Shown one piece after another: positions 37,019 to 46,238 of a stretch of DNA of 64,000 nucleotides (positions are counted from its first letter, which is position 1; the number at the start of each line of letters is the position of its first letter). Origin of the DNA: Phenylobacterium montanum (GTDB taxonomy: Bacteria; Pseudomonadota; Alphaproteobacteria; Caulobacterales; Caulobacteraceae); the NCBI RefSeq assembly GCF_018135625.1, contig NZ_CP073078.1:3628501-3692500 (forward strand). The letters run 5' to 3'. Below the pieces are notes generated by a model. It ran no database searches, was not told where the DNA came from, and worked only from the letters and a program-made list of their open reading frames with translations. Made by a program: the position numbers and the translations under genes.

Positions 37019-37477
37019 TCAGTCCGTATCCCTGTCCGGGTGCTGCAGGGAGACGATCGAGGCGAAATAGGGCTGCACCTTCTCCACCTCCTCACGCGTG
37101 CGCACCGGCAGGCCGGCCAGGTCCTCGAACCAGGGCATGCGGGCGGAGACGTCGTGCTGGATGGTCGGGCGGATGGGGGCGGGATCGTCGAAAGCGCCGA
37201 TGGACAGATCCACATCGCCGGTGTCCGGCTCGAAGCTCAGCGGGGTGCCGCACTGGGCGCAGAAGCCGCGCCGCACGCGGTTGGAGCTCTGGAAATAGGC
37301 CGGCGCGCCGCGGGTCCATGTCATGCCGGAGATCACCGAGACGAACGGGCCGAAGAAGCCGCCGGTGGCCTTCTGGCACATGCGGCAGTGGCACAGGCTC
37401 GCCCGGCCCAGCGGCAGGTTCACCGAAAACCGCACCGCCCCGCACTGGCAGCCGCCGCTGACGCTGTCCTCGCTCAT
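37019..37477 (-). CDS. GFA (CENP-V) domain protein
   Basis: A 152-residue zinc-binding protein of the GFA family: CQCGAVRFSV, CHCRMCQKATGGFFGPFV and CAQCGTPLSFE supply the conserved cysteines. Members are named after glutathione-dependent formaldehyde-activating enzyme, but most have no shown activity. The start overlaps the mtaB stop by 4 bases (ATGA), indicating co-translation from the dapF-mtaB operon. Confidence 0.87.
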   Translation of the reverse strand: MSEDSVSGGCQCGAVRFSVNLPLGRASLCHCRMCQKATGGFFGPFVSVISGMTWTRGAPAYFQSSNRVRRGFCAQCGTPLSFEPDTGDVDLSIGAFDDPAPIRPTIQHDVSARMPWFEDLAGLPVRTREEVEKVQPYFASIVSLQHPDRDTD

Positions 37478-38730
37478 GCGGCGACCCTCTCCGCTGTAGC
37501 CTTGCGCCCGTCGTGGCCGGTGACGCGCAGCGGGATCACCTGGCCCGCCGGTGCGTCGCCGTCGAAGGCGATCTCGGTGAAATCCTCGGCGCGGGCCACG
37601 CCTTCGCGCTCGACCAGGCCCATCAGGGTGCGGCCGGCCTGGCGATCCAGGTGTCGGGCCAGGGCCGCCTCGCCCGCCTGGCGCAGCCGCTCGGCCCGGG
37701 GCTTGATCACCGCCCGGGTCAGCTGAGGCATGCGCGCCGCCGGGGTGCCGGGCCGCGGGCTGAAGGGGAAGACGTGCAGGAAGGACAGCCCCGCCTCGTC
37801 GACCAGGCTCAGGGTGTTCTCGAACATGGCCTCGGTCTCGGTGGGGAAGCCGGCGATCAGGTCGGCGCCGAAGGCTGTGTCGGGGCGCACGGCGCGCACC
37901 TGCTCGACCAGCTTCAGGGCGTCGGCCCGGGAATGGCGCCGCTTCATGCGCTTCAGGATCATGTCGTCGCCGGCCTGCAGCGACAGGTGCAGGTAAGGCA
38001 TCAGCCGCGGCTCTTCGGCCAGGCAGCGCATCAGGTCGGGGTCGATCTCGGCCGCGTCGATCGAGGACAGGCGAAGGCGCGACAGCTCGGGAACCAGCTT
38101 CAGGATCCGGGCCACCAGCTGGCCCAGGGTCGGCGCGCCCGGCAGGTCGGCGCCCCAGGAGGTGACGTCCACCCCGGTCAGCACAACCTCGGCATAGCCT
38201 TGGGCGGCCAGGCGGCGGATCTGCTCGACCACCTCGCCCGCCGGCGCCGAGCGGGAATTGCCGCGGCCATAGGGGATGACGCAGAAGGTGCAGCGGTGGT
38301 CGCAGCCGTTCTGCACCTCGACGTAAGCCCGCGCCCGATCCTTCAGCCCGTCGATCAGGTGGCCGGCGGTCTCGCGCACCGACATGATGTCGTTGACCCG
38401 CACCCGCGGCGCGTCCGGCTGGTCGGCATAGGCGCCGGGCGCGGCCTTTTCCGCATTGCCCAGCACCAGGTCGACCTCGGCCATGCCGGCGAAGGCGGCG
38501 GGATCGATCTGGGCGGCGCAGCCGGTGACGATCAGCCTGGCGTCCGGCCGCTCGCGGCGGGCCTTGCGGATCGCCTGGCGCGCCTGGCGCACCGCCTCGC
38601 CGGTGACTGCGCAGGTGTTGAAGATGATCGCCTTGTCGAGGCCGTCTTCGGCCGCCCGGGCGCGGATCACCTCGGATTCATAGGCGTTCAGGCGGCAGCC
38701 GAACGTGACGACCTGAAGGTCGCTGCTCAC
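37474..38730 (-). CDS. mtaB: tRNA t6A37 methylthiotransferase MtaB
   Basis: Radical-SAM enzyme that converts t6A37 to ms2t6A37 in tRNAs. The 418-residue product has an N-terminal UPF0004 domain (VVTFGCRLNAYES, FNTCAVTGEA, VTGCAAQ giving three cluster cysteines), the radical-SAM motif GCDHRCTFC (CxxxCxxC), and a C-terminal TRAM-like domain. The GTG start at 38730 overlaps the dapF stop (GTGA); the open frame runs further into dapF but lacks family sequence. dapF-mtaB pairing is common in alphaproteobacteria. Confidence 0.94.
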   Translation of the reverse strand: MSSDLQVVTFGCRLNAYESEVIRARAAEDGLDKAIIFNTCAVTGEAVRQARQAIRKARRERPDARLIVTGCAAQIDPAAFAGMAEVDLVLGNAEKAAPGAYADQPDAPRVRVNDIMSVRETAGHLIDGLKDRARAYVEVQNGCDHRCTFCVIPYGRGNSRSAPAGEVVEQIRRLAAQGYAEVVLTGVDVTSWGADLPGAPTLGQLVARILKLVPELSRLRLSSIDAAEIDPDLMRCLAEEPRLMPYLHLSLQAGDDMILKRMKRRHSRADALKLVEQVRAVRPDTAFGADLIAGFPTETEAMFENTLSLVDEAGLSFLHVFPFSPRPGTPAARMPQLTRAVIKPRAERLRQAGEAALARHLDRQAGRTLMGLVEREGVARAEDFTEIAFDGDAPAGQVIPLRVTGHDGRKATAERVAA

Positions 38731-39566
38731 GGCAGCACGCCCGCATAGTCCACCGAGACCGGGCCGGTCATCAGCACGTGGTCGTCGCTCTCGCGCCATT
38801 CGATGGTCAGGCGGCCGTGCTCGAACTCGACGGTGGCCTTGCGGTCGGTCAGGCCGCGGCGGGCTGCGGCCACCAGGGCGGCGCAGGCGCCGGTTCCGCA
38901 GGCCTTGGTCAGGCCGGCGCCGCGCTCCCAGACGCGCAGGCGGATATGGTCGCGGGCCTTGATCTCGGCGAAGCCGACATTGACCCCTTCCGGGAACAGG
39001 GGGTGGTGCTCGATCAGCGAGCCCGCCTCGCGCACCGGCGCGGTCTCGATGTCGGGCACGAAGAACACCACGTGCGGATTGCCCATAGAGACGCAGCCCG
39101 GGGTGTGCAGCACCGGATTGTCGATCGGCCCGACCTGAAGCTCGACGCCCTTGGTGTCCATCTCTTCGGCCAGGGGGATTTCGGTCCAGTCCAGGCCCGG
39201 CTCGCCCATGTCCAGCGTGACCAGCTTGTCGCCGGCCTTGCGACCGCTGAGCCGGCCGGCCCGGGTCTCGAAGGTGGCCTCCTCACGGCCGCTGGCCTCC
39301 ATCAGCAGCCAGGCGACGCAGCGCGAGCCGTTGCCGCAAGCGTCGATCTCCTGCCCGTCCGCGTTCCAGAAGCGCACGAAGGCCTGGGTTTGCGGCGACT
39401 GGGTGACGGAGATGATCTGGTCGCAGCCGATGCCGGTTTCGCGGTTGGCGATGGCGCGCGCCGCCTCGATCCCCGGCTCGAACGGGCCATAGGGGCTTGA
39501 GGTATGCGCCTCGACCACGACGAAGTCGTTGCCCAGGCCATTCATCTTCAGGAACGGGCGGCTCAT
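38727..39566 (-). CDS. dapF: Diaminopimelate epimerase
   Basis: Converts LL- to meso-diaminopimelate for lysine and peptidoglycan. The 279-residue protein has FLKMNGLGNDFVVVEA at the N terminus and both catalytic cysteines, in DACGNGSRCVAWLL and TKACGTGACAAL. It is translationally coupled to mtaB. A terminator-like hairpin lies about 80-100 bases upstream on the same strand. Confidence 0.97.
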   Translation of the reverse strand: MSRPFLKMNGLGNDFVVVEAHTSSPYGPFEPGIEAARAIANRETGIGCDQIISVTQSPQTQAFVRFWNADGQEIDACGNGSRCVAWLLMEASGREEATFETRAGRLSGRKAGDKLVTLDMGEPGLDWTEIPLAEEMDTKGVELQVGPIDNPVLHTPGCVSMGNPHVVFFVPDIETAPVREAGSLIEHHPLFPEGVNVGFAEIKARDHIRLRVWERGAGLTKACGTGACAALVAAARRGLTDRKATVEFEHGRLTIEWRESDDHVLMTGPVSVDYAGVLP

Positions 39567-39646
39567 GGCCGGCTCATATAGGACAAGGCTTACCGTTTTT
39601 CACCTGGGATTGAGGCCGCACGGCGCCCACCTTCGGTAACCCCCGC

Positions 39647-39670
39647 AAAAACCCCTGGGCCGCCCCAGGG
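39647..39670 (-). terminator. Terminator-like hairpin upstream of dapF
   Basis: On the minus strand a perfect 7-bp stem (CCCTGGG/CCCAGGG with a 4-base loop) is followed by G and five Ts. It lies 80-100 bases upstream of dapF, so it may stop antisense transcripts from the SDR operon entering from the right, or attenuate dapF. The short T-run makes efficiency uncertain. Confidence 0.45.
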
Positions 39671-39725
39671 TAAGGGTGGTCTATTGCAACCCTCAGACAA
39701 GAACACGGACACCTGGGGAGCAGCC

Positions 39726-40529
39726 ATGGACGATCTCGACGCCGAGGCCGAGGCCTTGCTGGCCGAGGCGGCCAAGCCCGTGCGCCGCGTGCGGCCGCGC
39801 CTCGCCCGCCAGCTGGCTGACGGCGAGGACCTGGAGGTCCAGACCAGCCACGGCCCGGTGATGGCCTGGCGCCTGGGCGTCGGCCCGGCGACCCTGCTGG
39901 TACACGGCTGGGAGGACGACAACGCCCTCTGGAGCCCCCTGATCGACGAATGCGCCAAGATCGGCCGCGCGGTGGTGGCCCTGGACCTGCCCGGCCACGG
40001 CTATTCCCAGAGCGAGGCCAACTCCATCGAGGCCGCCGCCGAGGCGGTGATCGCCGTGGCCCGGGCGCTGGGTCCCATCGACACCCTGGTCGCCCACTCG
40101 TTCGGCTGCCCGACCAGCATCACCGCCCTGTCCGAGGGGCTTTCGGTCGAGCGGGCGGTGATGATCGCCTCGCCCGTGCCCCGCTCACGCGATCGCAACT
40201 GGTTCGACGCGCGCTGGAAGCGGCGCCAGCGCGAGCGTGGCTGGGACGAGGCGGTGATCGAGCGCGCGGCCGAGCTCGGCCTCTTGCGCACGGCCGAGCG
40301 GATGGCCTCGCACGACCGGGTCGAGACCCTGATCCCGCAGATGACGGCCCGGCTTCTGGCGGTGCACGCCTTCGACGACGAACAGTGCCCGCCGGAGGCC
40401 AGCCGCATCATGGCCGACCGTTGGCCCGGGGGCGAAATCGCCCTGTTCGACGGCCTCGGCCATCGCCTGATCGCCCAGGACGATGCGGTGCTGGAGCGGG
40501 TGATGGCGTTTCTGGAGGACTTCGGCTAG
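39726..40529 (+). CDS. Alpha/beta hydrolase
   Basis: A 267-residue alpha/beta-hydrolase: LLVHGWEDDNALW forms the oxyanion region, AHSFGCPTS carries the nucleophile serine, and the late DGLGHRLIAQD provides the histidine. The N-terminal 30 residues are acidic then basic, with no signal peptide. ATG 39726 follows GGGGAG by 6 bases, so I prefer it to TTG 39684. The substrate is unknown. The stop overlaps that of the convergent SDR gene by 4 bases. Confidence 0.83.
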   Translation: MDDLDAEAEALLAEAAKPVRRVRPRLARQLADGEDLEVQTSHGPVMAWRLGVGPATLLVHGWEDDNALWSPLIDECAKIGRAVVALDLPGHGYSQSEANSIEAAAEAVIAVARALGPIDTLVAHSFGCPTSITALSEGLSVERAVMIASPVPRSRDRNWFDARWKRRQRERGWDEAVIERAAELGLLRTAERMASHDRVETLIPQMTARLLAVHAFDDEQCPPEASRIMADRWPGGEIALFDGLGHRLIAQDDAVLERVMAFLEDFG

Positions 40530-41293
40530 CCCTTGCGTTCCTGCAGAATATTGCCGCCGTCGACCACCAGGACCGAGCCGTTGACGTAGCTCGCCTGGTC
40601 GGAGGCCAGGAACAGGGCGCAGGCCGCCACTTCGTCCGGCGATCCCGCACGCCCCAGCGGTGTCTTCAGGGCGGCCCGGCGCTCTTCGTCCGTGGCGGCG
40701 CCGGTGTCGATCCAGCCCGGGGCCACGGCGTTGACGGTGACCCCGCTCGGGCCGGCCTCCAGCGCCAGGGCGTGGGTCAGGCCGACCATGCCGGCCTTAG
40801 CCGCCGAATAGGCGCTCTCGCCGGCGTTGGAGACGTAAGGGCCGGTCACCGAGGCGATGTTGACGATGCGGCCGAAGCCGCCTTGCAGCATCGCCGGCAG
40901 AAAGCCCCGCGTGACCAGGAAACAGCTGGTCAAGCTGACCGAGATCCCACGATTCCAGTCGGCTTCGGACAGGTCGGCGAAGGGGGCCTGCAGGGCGGGC
41001 TGGGCCAGCGAGCCCATGCCGGCGTTGTTGACCAGAATCTCCACCGGGCCGCAGGCGGCTCTCAGGCGCTCGACCTCGGCGGCGCGGGTCAGGTCGAACA
41101 CGCTGGCCTCGGCCTTTCCGCCATCGGCCCTGATCTCGGCCGCGCGGGCCAGCACCCGTTCGCTCGCGCCCGTCAGGTGGACGGCGAGGCCGGCGCGGGC
41201 CAGGCCGCGGGCGATGGCGAACCCTATGCCGTCCGCAGCGCCTGCGCCCGTGACCAGGGCGCGGCGTGCGCGCTGAAAGCTCTGCCCGCTCAC
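40526..41293 (-). CDS. SDR family oxidoreductase
   Basis: A 255-residue classical short-chain dehydrogenase: the cofactor motif appears as VTGAGAADGIGFAIARGLA, NNAGMGS follows, and the catalytic segment is SAYSAAKAGMVGLTHALALE. The C terminus SYVNGSVLVVDGGNILQ is typical of the FabG-like group. Substrate is unknown. The GTG start overlaps the stop of the aminotransferase gene upstream (GTGA), so the two probably act in one pathway. Confidence 0.88.
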   Translation of the reverse strand: MSGQSFQRARRALVTGAGAADGIGFAIARGLARAGLAVHLTGASERVLARAAEIRADGGKAEASVFDLTRAAEVERLRAACGPVEILVNNAGMGSLAQPALQAPFADLSEADWNRGISVSLTSCFLVTRGFLPAMLQGGFGRIVNIASVTGPYVSNAGESAYSAAKAGMVGLTHALALEAGPSGVTVNAVAPGWIDTGAATDEERRAALKTPLGRAGSPDEVAACALFLASDQASYVNGSVLVVDGGNILQERKG

Positions 41294-42663
41294 CCGCCCG
41301 CCCCACAGAGTTCCGCCAGCGCCTCGCCATAGGCCGAGACGAAACCGTCCGCTTCGGCGTCGGTCAGGGCGGGGGCGGCCAGCACCATGTTGTGAAACGG
41401 GGTCACCAGGTAGCCGCGATTGAGCAGGAAGAGGTGCAGGGCCTGTTCGATCGGGTGCGAGGCCGCCGCGCGGGCCTCGGCGGCGTCGCGCACCGGGTCT
41501 TTTGCAAACACCACCTCGATCCGCGCCCCGACCCGGGCCACGTGCCAGGGCGGGCCGAAACGGGCGATGGCGGCCGCCAGGCCCCCGGCGATGCGGCCCG
41601 CCTGCCGCTCCATGGCGGCGTAGGCCTCGGCGGTCATCACCTCTTCCAGGCAGGCGCGCAGGCAGGCCAGTTGCAGGGCGCTGCCGGACAGAGTCGTGCC
41701 GATGCCGGAATGGCCGTCCGGGCGGGCGCGGCGCACCGCGTCCAGCCGTTCGGCGACCGCGTGGCTCAGGCCCCAGACCGCAGTCGGGACCCCGCCCGCC
41801 ACCGCCTTGCCGGCGACGAACAGGTCGGGCTCAAGCCCGTGCAGGGCCGTGTAGCCGCCGAGACCGCTGGACAGGGTGTGGGTCTCGTCGATCAGGAGCA
41901 GAGTCCCGGCCTCCCGGGTCAGGCGGCGCAGGGCGGCATGGAAGCCCGGCCCAGGCAGGATCATGCCGCAGTTGGTCATCACCGGCTCGGCCAGCACGCA
42001 GGCGATCTCGCTCCCGGCCAGGGCGGCGGCCAGGGCGGCCTCGTCATTGAAGGGGATCGAGACGGTGGTCTGCGACAGGTCGACCGCCTGGCCCAGCAGG
42101 CTGCGCCGCGAGACCGTACGGCCGTCCACCAGGTCCACCAGGGTATCGTCCACCGCCCCGTGGTAGCAGCCGTCGAACACCAGCACCTTGGCCCGTCCGG
42201 TCACCGCGCGGGCGACGCGGATGGCGAAGCGGTTGGCGTCGCTGGCTGTGGCGGCGACCTGCCAGAACGGCAGGCCGAAGCGCTCAGCCAGCAGTCGCCC
42301 GACGGCTGTGGCGTCCGACGAGGGCAGCATGGTGGTCAGGCCCCGGCTGGCCGTCCGCTTCAGCGCCTCAAGAACCGGCGCAGGCCCATGACCGAACATG
42401 GCCCCGGTGTCGCCGAGGCAGAGGTCGACGATCTGGTGGCCGTCCAGGTCGACCAGCCGCGCGCCCGAGGCCTGATCGACCACCATCGGGAACGGGGTCG
42501 GCCAGTCGAGCATCCACAGCATGGGGACGCCATCCAGGAAGCCGCCAACACCGCCATGCGCCGCCCGGCTCTTTGGCCGCGCCTCGGCGAAGCGCGCCGC
42601 TTCGCGCGCGGCCATGACCTGGGCTCGCGCCTCGAGCGCGCTGCGGGACAGGATCTCGGACAT
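41290..42663 (-). CDS. Class III aminotransferase (glutamate-1-semialdehyde aminomutase-like)
   Basis: A 457-residue PLP enzyme with the class III fold: DGCYHGAVDDTLVD, LLLIDETHTLSSGLGG (cofactor-ring aspartate appears as DETHT) and DLFVAGKAVAGGVP with the PLP lysine. It resembles glutamate-1-semialdehyde 2,1-aminomutase relatives, but since haem in alphaproteobacteria is made from glycine and succinyl-CoA, an aminotransferase role on another amino or keto compound is more likely. It is coupled to the SDR gene downstream and divergent from the acylase gene. Confidence 0.82.
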   Translation of the reverse strand: MSEILSRSALEARAQVMAAREAARFAEARPKSRAAHGGVGGFLDGVPMLWMLDWPTPFPMVVDQASGARLVDLDGHQIVDLCLGDTGAMFGHGPAPVLEALKRTASRGLTTMLPSSDATAVGRLLAERFGLPFWQVAATASDANRFAIRVARAVTGRAKVLVFDGCYHGAVDDTLVDLVDGRTVSRRSLLGQAVDLSQTTVSIPFNDEAALAAALAGSEIACVLAEPVMTNCGMILPGPGFHAALRRLTREAGTLLLIDETHTLSSGLGGYTALHGLEPDLFVAGKAVAGGVPTAVWGLSHAVAERLDAVRRARPDGHSGIGTTLSGSALQLACLRACLEEVMTAEAYAAMERQAGRIAGGLAAAIARFGPPWHVARVGARIEVVFAKDPVRDAAEARAAASHPIEQALHLFLLNRGYLVTPFHNMVLAAPALTDAEADGFVSAYGEALAELCGAGG

Positions 42664-42807
42664 GGTGGGCCTGGACTGCTTCTGTGATCACACAGCAACA
42701 CCACGCTGGCGATGGCGGGTCAAGCGCTCGCACGTTCGGTGCGCCGGGTTATAGTCGGCGGCAAATCAAGGCGCGGCGGCAAGGCCCGCGCGGTTTGGGG
42801 GGCAGTC

Positions 42808-44913
42808 ATGCGTCGCGTTCTGCAAGTCGCCTTGGCGGCAGGGGTCCTGTTGCTGCTCGCAACCGCCGGATTGGCCCTGGCGGATCGCGGAAACCAGCCG
42901 CCGACGCCCGACCGCGCGGCTCTGATCGCCCGGGCCAGGGCCTATGACGTTCACATCCGCCGCGACGAATGGGGCGTGCCACATATCAAGGGACCGACCG
43001 ATCCCGATGTCGCCTTCGGCTTCGCCTACGCCCACGCCGAGGACGATTTCGCCACCATCGCCGAGACCGTGTTCACCGTGCGCGGTCAGCTCGCCGCGCA
43101 GATCGGGCCCAAGGGCGCGCCGACCGACTACCTCGTGCGCCTGTTCAAGGTGCGCGAGACCATCGACGCCCAGTACGACCGCGACCTCTCGCCCGATACC
43201 CGCCGGGTGCTTCAGGCCTATGCCGACGGGCTGAACTATTACGGCGCGCTGCATCCGGACCGCGCGCCGCCGGGCCTGTTGCCCGTCACCGCCAAGGATA
43301 TCGACGCCGGCTTCGTCTTCCGCACGCCATTCTTCTACGGCCTGGACCACGTGCTGAAGGACATTACCGCCAAGACCAAGGGTTCGCCGCCGCCGACCGG
43401 CTCCAACGGCGTGGCCATGGCCCCCTCGCGCTCGGCGGATGGCGCCACGCGCCTGCTGGTCAATTCGCACCAGCCCTATACCGGCCAGGTGGCCTGGTAC
43501 GAGGCGGTGCTGGACTCGGGCGAGGGCTGGCATGTCGCCGGCGGCTTCTTCCCCGGCTCGCCTTTCATGCTGCATGGGCATAACGAGCATCTGGGCTGGG
43601 CCAACACCGTCAACGACCCCAACCTGACCACCACCTACCGCCTGGCGCTGAACCCGGCCGACCAGAACCAGTACCGCCTGGACGGCGCCTGGAAGCCGCT
43701 GCAGCGAGCCACGGCGCATATCCGCATCAAGCTGTTCGGGCCGTTCTTCATCACCGTCTCCAAGCCGCTGGAGTGGTCGGCGCAGGGCCCGGTGTTCCGC
43801 ACCGACCACGGCGTCTTCGCCCTGCGCTACGCTGGCATGGGCGAGGTGCGCCAGCCCGAGCAGTACTACCGCCTGGACAAGGCTCAGGACTGGAGCCAGT
43901 GGCGTTCGGCCATGGCCCTGCAGGCCCTGCCCTCGATCAACTACATCTACGCCGACCAGACCGGCCGCATCGGCTATGTCTACAATGGCCAATTCCCCAA
44001 ACGGGCCGAGGGCCGCGACTGGCGGCAGATCCAGCCCGGCGATCGCTCGGACCTGATCTGGCATGGCTACCTGCCCTTCGACCGGGTCCCGCAGATCTGG
44101 GCGCCCAAGTCCGGCTGGGTGTTCAACTCCAACAACACCCCCTTCGCCGCCACCGATCCAGCCGACGGGCTGAAGCCGGCCGACTTTCCCGCCAGCATGG
44201 GCCTACAGGAGAACATGACCAACCGAGCGTTCCGCGCGCAGGAGACCTTCGGCCAGGACCACGCGGTGACCGACGCCAGTTTCCGCGCGCACAAGTTCGA
44301 CATCACCTATTCCGAGCGTTCGGACATGGCGCATCTTGTCGCCCAGATCGTCGCCGCCGATCCCGGCCCCTATGACGACGTCAAGCAGGCCCAGGCGATC
44401 CTGAGCCGCTGGGACCGGCGCACCGACATTCACAATCGCTCGGCCGCGCTCGCGGTCCTGACCGGGGTCGAGGCGATCAAATCGCAGGATAATCCCAGCC
44501 CCCCGCCGCCCATGACCGCTCTGCGCCACGCCATGACCACGCTGAAGACCCATTTCGGCCGGCTGGATCCCGAATGGGGCCAGCTGAACCGAATCCGCCG
44601 CGGGAGCGTCGACCTTCCGATCGATGGCGGCCCCGACACCTTCCGCGCCGTCTATGGCGAACCCCAGCGCGATGGAACCCTGACCGCCGCCGCCGGCGAC
44701 ACCTTCATCATGTTCGTGACCTGGGACCGCGCCGGCAAGGTCAGTTCGGAGAGCGTTCACCAGTTCGGCTCGGCCACCCTGGACGCCTCATCCCCGCACT
44801 ATGCCGACCAGACCCCCCTGTTTGTGGCCATGAAGACCAAGAAGGTCTGGTTCACCGAGGACGGACTGCAGGGGCATGTGAAGGCGGACTACCGGCCAGG
44901 CGAGGCGCACTGA
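42808..44913 (+). CDS. Penicillin acylase family protein
   Basis: A 701-residue Ntn-hydrolase precursor, expected to be exported and self-cleaved into two subunits. The N terminus is a signal peptide (MRRVLQVALAAGVLLLLATA). VHIRRDEWGVPHIKGPTDPD is the family alpha-subunit start, and the nucleophile serine at the predicted cleavage point is Ser199 in TGSNGVAMAP. Related enzymes hydrolyse acyl-homoserine lactones, aculeacin or beta-lactam side chains; the actual substrate is not predictable. ATG 42808 gives the signal peptide at the N terminus. Confidence 0.9.
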   Translation: MRRVLQVALAAGVLLLLATAGLALADRGNQPPTPDRAALIARARAYDVHIRRDEWGVPHIKGPTDPDVAFGFAYAHAEDDFATIAETVFTVRGQLAAQIGPKGAPTDYLVRLFKVRETIDAQYDRDLSPDTRRVLQAYADGLNYYGALHPDRAPPGLLPVTAKDIDAGFVFRTPFFYGLDHVLKDITAKTKGSPPPTGSNGVAMAPSRSADGATRLLVNSHQPYTGQVAWYEAVLDSGEGWHVAGGFFPGSPFMLHGHNEHLGWANTVNDPNLTTTYRLALNPADQNQYRLDGAWKPLQRATAHIRIKLFGPFFITVSKPLEWSAQGPVFRTDHGVFALRYAGMGEVRQPEQYYRLDKAQDWSQWRSAMALQALPSINYIYADQTGRIGYVYNGQFPKRAEGRDWRQIQPGDRSDLIWHGYLPFDRVPQIWAPKSGWVFNSNNTPFAATDPADGLKPADFPASMGLQENMTNRAFRAQETFGQDHAVTDASFRAHKFDITYSERSDMAHLVAQIVAADPGPYDDVKQAQAILSRWDRRTDIHNRSAALAVLTGVEAIKSQDNPSPPPPMTALRHAMTTLKTHFGRLDPEWGQLNRIRRGSVDLPIDGGPDTFRAVYGEPQRDGTLTAAAGDTFIMFVTWDRAGKVSSESVHQFGSATLDASSPHYADQTPLFVAMKTKKVWFTEDGLQGHVKADYRPGEAH

Positions 44914-45011
44914 GCCGGGAAACCCTTCTCCTCCACTGTTGCGCGCAGCGGGCCGGGGGACCTGGCGGCCCGTCGACAGCCCCCCGTTCTGCGAACAGGG
45001 GAGCAGAAAGG

Positions 45012-46229
45012 TTAGACCACCGCGTCCCCATTCAGGAACGCCTGCGCAAAGGCGCAGTGCAGGGCGACGCCGCGGCTCATCACCGTCTCGTCCAGCACCA
45101 TGCGATTGGAGTGCAGGGCGCAACAGGTGCGCCAGTCGCCGCCCTCGGGCGTGGCGCCCAGGAAAGCCATGGCGCCGGGAATTTGCTGCAACACGTAGGA
45201 GAAGTCCTCGGCCCCCATCATCGGGTGGGGCATGTCGCGCCAGGCGCCGGCGCCGAACACCTCGTGGGTGACCCTGCGCGCCAGTTCGACGATGCGGCCG
45301 TCGCAGACCGTGACCGGAAAGCCTTGGTCGAACTCGGCCTCGCCGGTCGCGCCATGGGCGGCGGCGACGTGGTGGACCAGCTTCTTGACGCCTTCCTGCA
45401 CCTGCTTGCGGGTGGTCTCGCTCATGGTGCGCAGGGTGCCGGTCAGGTGCGCGTCCTCGGGGATGATGTTGTTGGTGGTCCCAGCCTCGATCTTGGCGAT
45501 GGTCAGGACCGCTGGATTGAAGGCCGGCACGCGGCGGGTGACGAAGGCCTGCAGGGCGGTGACGATCTCGCAGGCGATCGGGATCGGGTCGATCGCGTCC
45601 TGCGGCATGGCCGCATGGCCGCCGGCGCCGCGCACCTTGATCCGCACCACGTCGGCCGAGGCCAGCAGCGGCCCGGTGCGGCTGGCGAACACGCCGCTGG
45701 GGATATTGGGCGAGACGTGCAGGGCGAAGGCCGCGTCCGGCTTGGGATCGTCCAGCAGGCCGTCCTCCAGCATGAACCGTGCGCCGTGCCAGCCCTCCTC
45801 GCCAGGCTGGAACATGAACACCACCGTCCCGTTCAGCCGCTCGCGCTCGGCCGACAGCGCCCGCGCCGCCCCGGCCAGCATGGCCACGTGGGTGTCGTGG
45901 CCGCAGGCGTGCATGGCCCCCGCGGTCCGCGAACGGAAATCGAGGCCGGTGTCCTCCTGCAGCGGCAGGGCGTCCATGTCGCCACGCAACAGCACCGTGC
46001 GCCCGTCGCCGCCCCCGCGCAGGATCGCCACCAGGCCCGTGGTCGACGGCCCCTGGCGGATTTCCAGCGGCAGGCCCTGCAGGGCTTTGAGGATTTTCTC
46101 GGTGGTGCGCGGGCAGTCTAGGCCCAGCTCCGGGTCCTCGTGTATGGCCCGGCGCAGGGCGATGGCCTCGCCCAGCAAAGCCTCGCCGGCGGTGGTCCAG
46201 ACGGAGGTGTCGATCGGCAGGGCGGTCAT
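45012..46229 (-). CDS. M20 family metallo-amidohydrolase
   Basis: A 405-residue M20D-type hydrolase (hippurate/IAA-amino-acid hydrolase-like). Metal-binding and catalytic motifs are HACGHDTHVAML, FMFQPGEEGWHGARFML and GAGGHAAMPQDAIDPI, with GTLRTMSE in the lid domain and HPMMGAEDFSY near the end. It likely cleaves N-acylated amino acids in the cytoplasm. It follows the enoyl-CoA hydratase gene by 9 bases, consistent with an operon, and converges with the acylase gene. Confidence 0.92.
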   Translation of the reverse strand: MTALPIDTSVWTTAGEALLGEAIALRRAIHEDPELGLDCPRTTEKILKALQGLPLEIRQGPSTTGLVAILRGGGDGRTVLLRGDMDALPLQEDTGLDFRSRTAGAMHACGHDTHVAMLAGAARALSAERERLNGTVVFMFQPGEEGWHGARFMLEDGLLDDPKPDAAFALHVSPNIPSGVFASRTGPLLASADVVRIKVRGAGGHAAMPQDAIDPIPIACEIVTALQAFVTRRVPAFNPAVLTIAKIEAGTTNNIIPEDAHLTGTLRTMSETTRKQVQEGVKKLVHHVAAAHGATGEAEFDQGFPVTVCDGRIVELARRVTHEVFGAGAWRDMPHPMMGAEDFSYVLQQIPGAMAFLGATPEGGDWRTCCALHSNRMVLDETVMSRGVALHCAFAQAFLNGDAVV

Positions 46230-46238
46230 GGGGTATCC

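Noticed and set aside
44914-45011. Terminator between the acylase and M20 genes
   Set aside because: A bulged CCCC/GGGG stem is present but no T-run follows on either strand; not convincing.
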